From: Nitrospirota bacterium
GTDB lineage: Bacteria; Nitrospirota; Nitrospiria; Nitrospirales; Nitrospiraceae
Length of the DNA stretch: 12,746 nt
Assembly (NCBI GenBank): GCA_020028195.1
Contig: JAHWYE010000027.1
Location: forward strand, 1-12,746
Direction: 5' to 3'
Below, one piece after another: positions 6,492 through 12,746 of this stretch; position 1 is the first letter of the stretch, and the number at the start of each line of letters is the position of its first letter. The notes beneath the pieces were generated by a model, which saw only the letters and a list, made by a program, of their open reading frames with translations, was not told the DNA's origin and ran no database searches. Made by a program: the position numbers and the translations under genes.

Positions 6492-7787
6492 TTACAGCGA
6501 TTTGGTCCGGAACGTCAGCACACGAGGCTGCGCATATTCTTGAATCAGCCTGGTGGCGGAGGACCGTTCTTGCTCAGATTTCAGCGTCGCCAAATACTGT
6601 TCCGCGAGTTTCGGCTCAGGCTGGGGAATCAGCGCATAGGTGAGCAGCGCCTCCACGGTCGCCGACGAGGCTCCCGCGGGCAGTGCCAAGGTGAAGGGGA
6701 CGTGTCTGGTGGTTCCACCTCTCACCAGCGGTTCCGGAATAGGCCCTCGGAGAATCTTGTTGAACGGCAGGCCGAATCGCTTCACGTCGGTTGCCAGGAC
6801 CTGACCCTGCGCATCCTTGACCGTAATCGTGAGGAAGAACTGCTTCAGAACCGGATCGCCGTCCGGAAAACTGTGCGGCAGACTCCCGCTTCGAACCAGC
6901 ACCTCGCCTTCGACCGCCTTGGAGGACTTCTTCGCCTCAATGTCCACCCGAGGCATCCATTCGGCCTGCAGGTTACGATTCTTCAGCAAGATGCCGGGGA
7001 TCACCACTCCCCTGAACCAATGGCGTCCAATTGGGCGAGTCAAGGCTCCTCGCTTCGAGGTCGAACTGCCGGTCGAGGGTTCCATGTGGCAGTCCTGACA
7101 AACGGTTCCTTGGAGAATCTCACCAGGAAGATCCCGACGCGTCACATCCTTGACCTTGTCAAAGTGACAAGCCGCGCAGTAGTTGGCCCCCCGATACAGG
7201 TCGGATTGCTTGGCAGGGTGAACCAGGTTCTCCTCCGGATCGGCATAAGGTCCGTAGAGGACCTTCCCAGGCTGAACCTTGAACGTCGGGGGTGGAGCCG
7301 CTGTATCCGCCACCGCATTGATGAGATGGCAGGATGCGCACCCGATGCCTTCGACCTGAACCTTGCCGGACAAGATCTGACGGATCATCTTGTCCACATG
7401 CTGGGGGAACACGGTCACCGCAGGCGCATGACATGACAAGCAACGAGTTCGCTCGTCCGCAGTGGGATTGGTCTGGAGCCAGAGGCCTAGCACGGTTCGA
7501 AACACCGGGGACTCAAACGAAGTTCCATGGAGCAACGCAGCGTCAACGCGGCCGAACGTTTTCAGATCCGGAGTCTGCTCCCGCATCCCCTTCCATTCTT
7601 CATAGTGCCGATCATGACACTGTTTACAGTCCTCCGACCGGATGAACACTTTCTCGATCTCATCGATCCACTCAGAAGACGCCTGGCCATCTGTCTTCTG
7701 GGCGACCGCGCGATCATGATACAGGGCATTCACGCCCACGACGAGTATGACAAGAACTCCGCCCGCCAGTATGCTGAACCACTTCAT
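6492..7787 (-). CDS. Pentahaem c-type cytochrome (cytochrome c554-like), first of a tandem pair
   Basis: A 431-residue secreted cytochrome with an N-terminal signal sequence (MKWFSILAGG, then a hydrophobic core, ending near AVAQ at 30). Five CXXCH sites: CKQCH (54-58), CLSCH (116-120), CASCH (150-154), CAACH (204-208), CQDCH (230-234). The order, the spacing from haem 2 to haem 5, the GIGCASCHLINAV segment and GKVLYGPY all match the downstream gene, so the two are paralogues. They have diverged clearly. The haem 1-2 spacing is longer here (62 residues between motif starts against 44), and the C-terminal beta domain carries LPHSFPDGDP where the partner has VPHNLPTTHP. The ATG has AGAGGA six bases upstream. 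It probably relays electrons in the periplasm or on the outer face of the membrane; redox partners are unknown. Confidence 0.9.
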   Translation of the reverse strand: MKWFSILAGGVLVILVVGVNALYHDRAVAQKTDGQASSEWIDEIEKVFIRSEDCKQCHDRHYEEWKGMREQTPDLKTFGRVDAALLHGTSFESPVFRTVLGLWLQTNPTADERTRCLSCHAPAVTVFPQHVDKMIRQILSGKVQVEGIGCASCHLINAVADTAAPPPTFKVQPGKVLYGPYADPEENLVHPAKQSDLYRGANYCAACHFDKVKDVTRRDLPGEILQGTVCQDCHMEPSTGSSTSKRGALTRPIGRHWFRGVVIPGILLKNRNLQAEWMPRVDIEAKKSSKAVEGEVLVRSGSLPHSFPDGDPVLKQFFLTITVKDAQGQVLATDVKRFGLPFNKILRGPIPEPLVRGGTTRHVPFTLALPAGASSATVEALLTYALIPQPEPKLAEQYLATLKSEQERSSATRLIQEYAQPRVLTFRTKSL

Positions 7788-7823
7788 CTCATGTCCTCTG
7801 ACAGACTGAGCAAGGCGAAGAGA

Positions 7824-8285
7824 TTAGTCTTTTGCACACCGAACGAAATGGAAATTGAGAATTCCCCCCACCCCTTGGCTTTCTGGATCCGCTGCCTCGT
7901 AGGAGCCCACCGTATAGTTACAAGTCTGAAGGACAGGCTTTATCGCCCGGCCGAAGTCCACCAGAGTTTTCACCTCGACTTTGTCAATCTCTTTGATCAC
8001 CGCCCGGACCTTGATCCCGGCCAAGTCAGCAGGAGTTCCACCGATAACTTCAAAGACAACCACCCCTTCAGCTTTGACCATCTTGAGTTCTTTCCGAATC
8101 TCTTCGTCCACGGGGCCGATGACGATGCCGAACTGTTCGCCGAGCCGGATGGCTTCCTCGTCCGTCATCGCACCATCGGGGCTGGCTCCGAACAGCCCTG
8201 GAACGAATAAGAGTGTGCACCCGATCGCGACGAGGCACATACAAAAAGCCCTACTCGCAAGGAGCGCTTTCCATCTCTCTGGCAT
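7824..8285 (-). CDS. Small secreted PDZ-domain protein
   Basis: 153 residues from the ATG at 8283-8285, which has GGAGAGGG about eight bases upstream. An upstream in-frame ATG at 8360 would add 25 residues before an obvious signal sequence and is less likely. Residues 1-34 look like a signal peptide or anchor (basic MPERWK, then a hydrophobic core, ending in LFGA). Residues about 50-118 resemble a single PDZ domain: FGIVIGPV, then VVVFEVIGGTPADLAGIKVR and a VIKEID strand, as in DegP/Ctp-type PDZ modules. No protease domain is attached, so it is probably a peptide-binding or scaffolding partner. Cys122 and Cys150 could form a disulfide outside the cytoplasm. It sits between the haem b gene and the cytochromes (gaps of 95 and 36 bases), which suggests a role in their assembly or docking; this is inference. 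Confidence 0.78.
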   Translation of the reverse strand: MPERWKALLASRAFCMCLVAIGCTLLFVPGLFGASPDGAMTDEEAIRLGEQFGIVIGPVDEEIRKELKMVKAEGVVVFEVIGGTPADLAGIKVRAVIKEIDKVEVKTLVDFGRAIKPVLQTCNYTVGSYEAADPESQGVGGILNFHFVRCAKD

Positions 8286-8380
8286 AACGTTGACCCTCTC
8301 CACCTCGAATGCTCCGCCAGGACACCGTTCCGAACCGCTGCTCGTATACCACGCTCTCATTCTATCTTATGCGCGAAACG

Positions 8381-9220
8381 CTACAGCTTCGCGACCGGAT
8401 CGAGCGAGAGCTGAAACCACGGAGCGACCGCCTTTTGCCCGTTGCGTTCCTTGTTTTCGCCGTTCCAGACCGCAAAGGCAATGACCTGCAGACGGCCTGG
8501 TGCCAGCCTCGCTTCGTTTTCCGGGTCGGTGCTGGCGAGAGGCCTTCTCATGACCAGACGCCAGATGCCGTCCTTCCATGTCGCCTTCCCTTGCACTCGG
8601 CCCTGTGTCACTTTGGTGGTCAGGGTGCTGAAGCCACCCCCGACCAAATCCTCGACCGACGACACGCGTCGGGGAATGACCTCGAAGCGACGCACCCCTT
8701 CGCCCGCGCTTTTCCCTTCCGACGCCTTGGCTGCCCGACGGTCCATATCGCTCTGCCAGTCCGCTTTCCAATGCCAGATGTTGATGTAGTGATCCAGTTG
8801 CCCCATGCAGAAGAAGGCCGGCGCGTCCCCAAGCGGCAACCCTAAGGCCGCCCCATCCCGGAAGGTGCCCGGCGTCAGCCGATCGTTCTTCGTATTGTCT
8901 TGCCACTCGAGGTAAAACGCGATGTCGGTTCCATTGTGGACCGACCGCACGATCAGCGCCCGCGCCGTCGGCTCGGGCCAGACGGGCCTGGTGATCACCT
9001 GCCCGCTGAGCGGCAAGGTCATTGGCGGAATCTTTTCCCAGGCAGGATCGTCCGGCGCCGCAGGAATCTCGCCGGCGACGAAATGGGATCGGATGAACAT
9101 TCCCTCAGAACTGACTATGGGAATGCCCAACCATCCCAGAATGAGCGCACCGACCATCAAGCCTACTGTGAGAGAGAAAAAGGAATGAGACCGGATGCCC
9201 AACTGGACCAATCGCGCCAT
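8381..9220 (-). CDS. NxrC/EbdC-like haem b-binding protein (type II DMSO reductase gamma-subunit family)
   Basis: 279 residues from the ATG at 9218-9220. A longer TTG start at 9250 is possible but has no better ribosome-binding site. A hydrophobic stretch at about 13-36 acts as signal or anchor. The mature part matches the ethylbenzene dehydrogenase gamma/DMSO reductase type II haem b family: DPAWEKIPPMTLPLSGQ, then YLEWQDNT, FRDGAALGLPL, FFCMGQLDHYINIWHWKADW and the C-terminal ATWKDGIWRLVMRRPL. Met139 in FFCMG is a candidate axial haem ligand; the usual lysine ligand cannot be fixed by eye. In Nitrospira nitrite oxidoreductase, such subunits link the molybdenum/Fe-S core to electron acceptors. 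No alpha or beta subunit gene is present here, so this copy may serve another enzyme or the adjacent cytochromes. Confidence 0.82.
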   Translation of the reverse strand: MARLVQLGIRSHSFFSLTVGLMVGALILGWLGIPIVSSEGMFIRSHFVAGEIPAAPDDPAWEKIPPMTLPLSGQVITRPVWPEPTARALIVRSVHNGTDIAFYLEWQDNTKNDRLTPGTFRDGAALGLPLGDAPAFFCMGQLDHYINIWHWKADWQSDMDRRAAKASEGKSAGEGVRRFEVIPRRVSSVEDLVGGGFSTLTTKVTQGRVQGKATWKDGIWRLVMRRPLASTDPENEARLAPGRLQVIAFAVWNGENKERNGQKAVAPWFQLSLDPVAKL

Positions 9221-9313
9221 ACCAAAGCCCCATATGACCCTGCTGAACAATTCCCGTGGGTGTAGTTGGTTGACACCCTGCCCCTGGAGGGTTAGGCCGA
9301 CCGCTCTACTGGA

Positions 9314-10567
9314 TTACCACAATTTGGTTCGCCGAATCTTGTTCTCTCCCCGCTCGCAAATGTACAAGAACCCTTGGGAGTCAAGCGCAAGCCCAACCGG
9401 GGAATTGACCACCGCCTCAACCGCGAGAAGACCGTCGCCGTGCTTGATCATGCCGGCTGCCTCTTTCGCCACAAATCGAGCCATCCCGCAGCCGCCCATA
9501 TTCTTGTCTTCGTACCCGCTATCGCCGTTGCCAGCGACCGTCGTGATGATTCCGGTCTTGGCGTCAACTTTCCTCACACGATGGTTCATGGTATCCGAGA
9601 CGTACAGGTTGTCCCAGGGATCAAAGACCACCGATTCAGGAGCATGCAGCATGGACTTCACAGCTGGTTTGCTGTCCCCGTCAAACCCGTACCGACACAC
9701 CCCCGCCACGGTGGAGACCACGCCGGATCGCTTGTCGATCTTCCGGACGCGATTGCTTCCTTTGTCAACGACGTAAATGTCTCCCCGACTATCGAGTGCA
9801 ATCCCGACCAGATCATACAGCCTCGCCTCCAATGCAGGGCGGCCGTCATCCAGGTAGAGGGACAAGTCCAGGCCGTCTGAGCACTCAGGCCTCAGCCATC
9901 CATGGTCGTCGCTAAAATCGATGCCGATTGAATCACCGGAGAGGACGACAAGATTTCTCGCCACCAGGGGTTGCTCACGCGCATCATCCTCGGCCGACCA
10001 CATTCCAGCGATCGTGGTCACTTCACCAGTTCGCGGATCGTATCGGCGGACCCGATGAGCCTGGGTATCCGCGATGTATATCACATCGTCAGCGTCGAAC
10101 GTGATGGCAGCCGGGTAGGTGAGGTTGACGTCCAGAGCCGGTCCATCGCCATTGAATCCCCACTGCCCCGTTCCGACCACCGTGGTGATGATACCGGTCT
10201 CGTGATCGACCTTCCGAATCCGGTTGCTTCCCGAATCGCAGATGTAGAGATCATTGCGCGAATCAACCGCCACCCCCAGTGGAAGGTACAAACCCGCCTC
10301 TCCGCACGGCCCGGAATCTCCACTGTAGCAAGTCTCCCCAATGCCGGCATAGTTGTGAAGCGTGCCCGTCTTGAGGTCGATCCGCCGCACACGATCAGAC
10401 CCTGACTCAGCAAAATAGAGATGCCGCTCCTCCTTATCCACCGCCACATGGTGAGGGAGCGGAATGCCTGCCTTCGCAGCTAACTTGCCGTCCCCTGTGC
10501 TCCGGGCTTTTCCATTGCCGGCGAAGGTCTCAATGTATCCCCCGCCAAGCTCAACTTCTGTACCCAT
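9314..10567 (-). CDS. Six-repeat NHL beta-propeller protein
   Basis: A 417-residue protein with six NHL-type repeats, each of the form (G/A)xxxDxxxxxYxxDxxxxRxRxxD followed by TG-ITTVAG. They lie at about 47-74, 97-121, 163-187, 263-288, 321-345 and 400-415, enough for one six-bladed propeller. Two insertions break the regular spacing: an acidic stretch at about 197-254 and a Gly/Met-rich stretch at about 358-390. NHL propellers usually bind proteins or small ligands; no catalytic residues are recognisable. An in-frame TGA sits nine bases before the ATG, so no signal peptide has been missed, although the adjacent genes are membrane or exported proteins. The start has AAAGGA about nine bases upstream. 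It lies between tatA (92-base gap) and the NxrC-like gene (93-base gap). Confidence 0.88.
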   Translation of the reverse strand: MGTEVELGGGYIETFAGNGKARSTGDGKLAAKAGIPLPHHVAVDKEERHLYFAESGSDRVRRIDLKTGTLHNYAGIGETCYSGDSGPCGEAGLYLPLGVAVDSRNDLYICDSGSNRIRKVDHETGIITTVVGTGQWGFNGDGPALDVNLTYPAAITFDADDVIYIADTQAHRVRRYDPRTGEVTTIAGMWSAEDDAREQPLVARNLVVLSGDSIGIDFSDDHGWLRPECSDGLDLSLYLDDGRPALEARLYDLVGIALDSRGDIYVVDKGSNRVRKIDKRSGVVSTVAGVCRYGFDGDSKPAVKSMLHAPESVVFDPWDNLYVSDTMNHRVRKVDAKTGIITTVAGNGDSGYEDKNMGGCGMARFVAKEAAGMIKHGDGLLAVEAVVNSPVGLALDSQGFLYICERGENKIRRTKLW

Positions 10568-10635
10568 CGCCCCTCATCCTTTGCCGGTCGCCGGGTGGCT
10601 GATCACCGTCGACACGGTCCAGTGTGAACGAATGT

Positions 10636-10645
10636 TTTCCGGAAA
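10636..10645. repeat. Perfect 10-base palindrome between tatA and the NHL gene
   Basis: TTTCCGGAAA is self-complementary and lies in the 92-base gap before the NHL gene. It could be a small operator or a tiny hairpin, but I see no clear promoter beside it. Confidence 0.2.
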
Positions 10646-10659
10646 CCCATCCTCAGCCC

Positions 10660-10968
10660 TCATGCTTTCGACGGGGGCGAGACCGACGCAGCAGGCTGCT
10701 CGAGCGCCGATGCTTCAACCGGCTGTGGGGCGGCTGCGCTTTGTGGAGGGACCGGCGTCGGCTGCCCCTGGGGAGCGGACGCCACCTGGGCCTGAGCTTG
10801 GGCCTGGGCTTCTGCTTCTATCGCATCGGCCTCATGAACGGACTTTTTAAATCCCTTGATCGCCTTGCCAAGTCCCTCCCCAAGCTGCGGGAGCTTCCCT
10901 GCCCCAAAAATGATCAACACGATGACCAGGATCAAGATCAGCTCGGTAAACCCGATGCTTCCGAACAT
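10660..10968 (-). CDS. tatA: Twin-arginine translocase subunit TatA/TatE
   Basis: 102 residues with classic TatA architecture: one membrane helix at about 5-20, the conserved Phe-Gly hinge (21-22), then the amphipathic helix GKLPQLGEGLGKAIKGFKKS (24-43). TatA oligomers form or thin the membrane pore that carries folded, often cofactor-loaded, proteins across the inner membrane. The tail from about 50 is disordered: an Ala-Gln alternation (AEAQAQAQAQ) and then a Pro/Ala/Gln-rich stretch, longer than strictly needed. The ATG has AAGGAG about ten bases upstream. It starts 20 bases after the restored end of the TPR gene, so the two are likely co-transcribed. No tatB or tatC is in the window. Confidence 0.95.
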   Translation of the reverse strand: MFGSIGFTELILILVIVLIIFGAGKLPQLGEGLGKAIKGFKKSVHEADAIEAEAQAQAQAQVASAPQGQPTPVPPQSAAAPQPVEASALEQPAASVSPPSKA

Positions 10969-10988
10969 GGCGCATCTTCTCCTTCGTG

Positions 10989-11130
10989 TTAAACTGCCGA
11001 CGGCTTTCCAGCTTCTTTCGCCTTTTTGGCGAAACGGTCTTTGAGCTTTTGTCTGGCCTGCTCGGCCTGCTCAAACATCTTGCACTTCTCGTAGGTGCTG
11101 ATCAAGTGGTTCATCCGGATGATGCTCAAC
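10989..11130 (-). pseudogene. Out-of-frame C-terminal continuation of the TPR gene (frameshift)
   Basis: Read one frame over from the TPR gene, the minus strand encodes LSIIRMNHLISTYEKCKMFE and then a Lys/Glu/Gln-rich helical tail ending in KEAGKPSAV before a TAA at 10989-10991. Skipping one base (the C at 11130 on the plus strand, just after the MEDA codons at 11131) joins it to the TPR protein as a natural seventh helix pair, giving 268 residues. The join must fall between 11074 and 11141, because the shifted frame has a stop at 11142-11144. The restored stop lies 20 bases before tatA, a normal operon spacing. The alternatives are a separate 41-residue ORF from the ATG at 11112-11114, which has no ribosome-binding site, or an assembly error. 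Confidence 0.65.
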
Positions 11131-11796
11131 GGCGTCCTCCATCACCTTAATGGCAAGGTCCGCCTTCTTGTGGTTGAGAGCGATATCCATCAATTTGAAG
11201 CTGGCGTCCAGATGCTTTGGGTCCAGCTCAAGAGTCCGGAGATAACACTGCATCGCCATATCGATCGTGTTGTAATCTGACACCGCTGGATTATCCAACT
11301 CCACGTAGACTCCGCCGAGGTTATACCACGCGATCGGATCCTCAGGAGTCATCTCCACAAGCCGTTCGTAAAAGTTCTTGGCCTCCATGTACTGACGTCG
11401 TTCGGAATAGACTCGGCCCAAATTGAAGAGCGCAAGGACGTCTTGCGGATTAAGCTCGAGCGCCTTCTTGAACTGCGCTTCCGCCTCCTCGATCATGTTC
11501 TTGGTGGCATAGATGGTCCCGAGATTGGAATAGTACATCGCGAGCGAGTGGTTCATCTCTGCCCGAATCCCTTCCGCCACTTCAATCGACTTCTTTACCT
11601 CGCTCAATGCATCGTCCAATCGCCCCTTGCTGAAGTAGAGCTCCCCCAGACGACAGCGGGCCTGAAAATCGTCACCCTCCGTCGCGAGCAGCTTTTCGAG
11701 CTCGGCAATTTCCTCGTCAGGCGTGAGCTGCCGATCCGTCTGTTCAACCGCAGCGCCGCCAGCATCGGCCTGTTTCGACACCTCCCGTTCGTCCAT
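11071..11796 (-). CDS. TPR-repeat protein, C-terminus altered by probable frameshift
   Basis: As read, 241 residues; acidic, with no signal peptide or membrane segment, so probably cytoplasmic. After a Gln/Asp-rich start and a short helix (EEIAELEKLL), tetratricopeptide repeats run from about 43: CRLGELYFSKGRLDDALSEV (48-67), LGTIYATKNMIEEAEAQFKK, FNLGRVYSERRQYMEAKNFY, YNLGGVYVELDNP with a following helix, and a fifth (197-222). TPRs scaffold protein-protein contacts. The final stretch VEHHPDEPLDQHLREVQDV is unlike a TPR, and the coherent continuation lies in the next frame (see the separate entry). The ATG at 11794-11796 has GGAAGG six bases upstream. It follows the membrane-protein gene by 17 bases and precedes tatA, so it may organise that membrane complex. 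Confidence 0.85.
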   Translation of the reverse strand: MDEREVSKQADAGGAAVEQTDRQLTPDEEIAELEKLLATEGDDFQARCRLGELYFSKGRLDDALSEVKKSIEVAEGIRAEMNHSLAMYYSNLGTIYATKNMIEEAEAQFKKALELNPQDVLALFNLGRVYSERRQYMEAKNFYERLVEMTPEDPIAWYNLGGVYVELDNPAVSDYNTIDMAMQCYLRTLELDPKHLDASFKLMDIALNHKKADLAIKVMEDAVEHHPDEPLDQHLREVQDV

Positions 11797-11813
11797 GCGT
11801 CGCCTTCCGTTCC

Positions 11814-12746
11814 TTATGAAGCCTGCTCACCCAGTAAGGGTGGTGCCGTACTAACAAGAGCTGGCTCACCCACGCTGGTCCTGACCGGGGCTCCAGCGCG
11901 CCGCCTGTCCAGGGTCAGCAGCACCAACCCCAAGACGACCATCAGAGTCAGGTGTGAGAGTTGGAGTGCATAACCCGCGATAAACATCAAGCCCAAGCCA
12001 AAACCAGCCATGCGCCCGATGGTGACCAATTTCAGGACGGTATAGGCCCAACAGAGCAGGCCGGCCACGTAAAACGCAAACGGCAGATAAAAGGTGTATC
12101 CCATCCCCATCTGAAAGATCCAGCCGATCCCCTCGCCGGCCTTCCGAATCTTTTCAGCCAATGACAGATCGTAGAGTGCCGCAATATAGTCCAGAAAAAG
12201 AAGGGCAACAAAGGCCCCTCCCCCCACCAGCGCGAAGATGATGACTCGACGGCGCTGCCGCTTGTTCTTGGTCACCAGAGAGACCCCGCCATAGGCCCAC
12301 AAGACCAACAGGCTGGCCACTACCATCATCGCTTCTCCTGCGCGGTTGATCTCGTGGACCAGCGGGGGTGCAGCAACAAAGCCAAGGAGGCCGTACGTGG
12401 TGGAAACCATCTGATAATAGAGCCAGCCACCCACCCCGAGGATATAGCACAGTACCATCGCACGCTGGGCCCACACCTGGTGCGTCACCAGATACTCGAC
12501 GACAAGCAGACCCAGCACCACGATGACAATCGCGTTGTACAGCACCGACCCCAGCATCGCAGGTGGAAAGACGAGAAAGGCAATGGTCAGGAGCAGGAGC
12601 AGGGACAAAGAGGGGACAAGCAGCGCGTCGTAGCGTCCGACACCGACGGCTCTGACCTTATTGAACAGAAAAAGAAAAATGGCCAGAAAGAGCAGGAGCG
12701 ACACGAAGTTAAGGAGCGCGAACCCGATGGAAGACAGGGCCTTGAA
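11814..12746 (-). CDS. Polytopic inner-membrane protein of unknown family, N-terminus cut by window edge
   Basis: 310 codons are visible and the frame is still open at the right edge. A GTG at 12702-12704 lies inside the first hydrophobic segment (FALLNFVSLLLFLAIFLFLF), so the true start is probably outside the window. There are eight or nine hydrophobic segments: 1 at the edge, then LLVPSLSLLLLLTIAFLVF, NAIVIVVLGLLVVEYLV, VLCYILGVGGWLYY, MMVVASLLVLWAYGGVSLV, a segment after the basic KNKRQRRR loop (cytoplasmic by positive-inside), TFYLPFAFYVAGLLCWAY, and a long final GLGLMFIAGYALQLSHLTLM. A soluble tail of about 30 residues (Pro/Ala/Glu) ends it. I recognise no catalytic or cofactor motif. 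The TPR gene follows after 17 bases, and the order suggests a membrane platform for the module below. Confidence 0.78.
   Translation of the reverse strand, partial: FKALSSIGFALLNFVSLLLFLAIFLFLFNKVRAVGVGRYDALLVPSLSLLLLLTIAFLVFPPAMLGSVLYNAIVIVVLGLLVVEYLVTHQVWAQRAMVLCYILGVGGWLYYQMVSTTYGLLGFVAAPPLVHEINRAGEAMMVVASLLVLWAYGGVSLVTKNKRQRRRVIIFALVGGGAFVALLFLDYIAALYDLSLAEKIRKAGEGIGWIFQMGMGYTFYLPFAFYVAGLLCWAYTVLKLVTIGRMAGFGLGLMFIAGYALQLSHLTLMVVLGLVLLTLDRRRAGAPVRTSVGEPALVSTAPPLLGEQAS

Noticed and set aside
8286..8360. Longer N-terminus for the PDZ protein from the ATG at 8360
   Set aside because: It would place 25 extra residues before a clean signal sequence, while the ATG at 8285 has its own good ribosome-binding site.
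10847..11074. Leftward 75-codon ORF overlapping tatA and the TPR tail
   Set aside because: It overlaps the clear TatA N-terminus in another frame. The product is Arg/Lys-rich without structure, and the real continuation of the TPR gene is in a different frame.

Overview
The window looks like chromosomal DNA of a Nitrospira-type bacterium (phylum Nitrospirota). The reasons are a GC-rich base composition, a Pup (prokaryotic ubiquitin-like) gene in an otherwise Gram-negative gene set, a membrane H+-pyrophosphatase, two multihaem c-type cytochromes, and a protein of the type II DMSO-reductase haem b (NxrC/EbdC-like) family. The lineage is inferred from gene content only. I see no rRNA, tRNA, CRISPR array, insertion sequence or phage gene.

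Region 1 (1-2450) reads leftwards. It holds the first 50 codons of a RelA/SpoT-type (p)ppGpp enzyme that runs off the left edge, then recJ only 10 bases upstream of it, then a 387-base non-coding stretch with a good recJ promoter and several hairpins, then pup. Pup ends in Gly-Gly-Glu and has its own sigma70-like promoter; no other Pup-proteasome gene is in the window.

Region 2 (2451-5157) holds hppA, a leftward K+-independent-type proton-pumping pyrophosphatase with a promoter and about 130-base leader, and a divergent small gene of unknown function (84 residues). That small gene is the only rightward gene in the window.

Region 3 (5194-12746) is a run of eight leftward genes with short gaps. 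In transcription order they are: a polytopic membrane protein cut by the right edge, a TPR protein, TatA, a six-repeat NHL propeller, an NxrC-like haem b protein, a small secreted PDZ protein, and two tandem paralogous pentahaem c-type cytochromes. The neighbours suggest one envelope electron-transfer and assembly module: two multihaem carriers and a haem b protein outside the cytoplasmic membrane, a PDZ partner, a Tat pore subunit, and TPR/NHL scaffolds. That joint function is inference. The TPR gene appears to be broken by a one-base frameshift near 11130: its natural C-terminus continues in the next frame and stops 20 bases before tatA.
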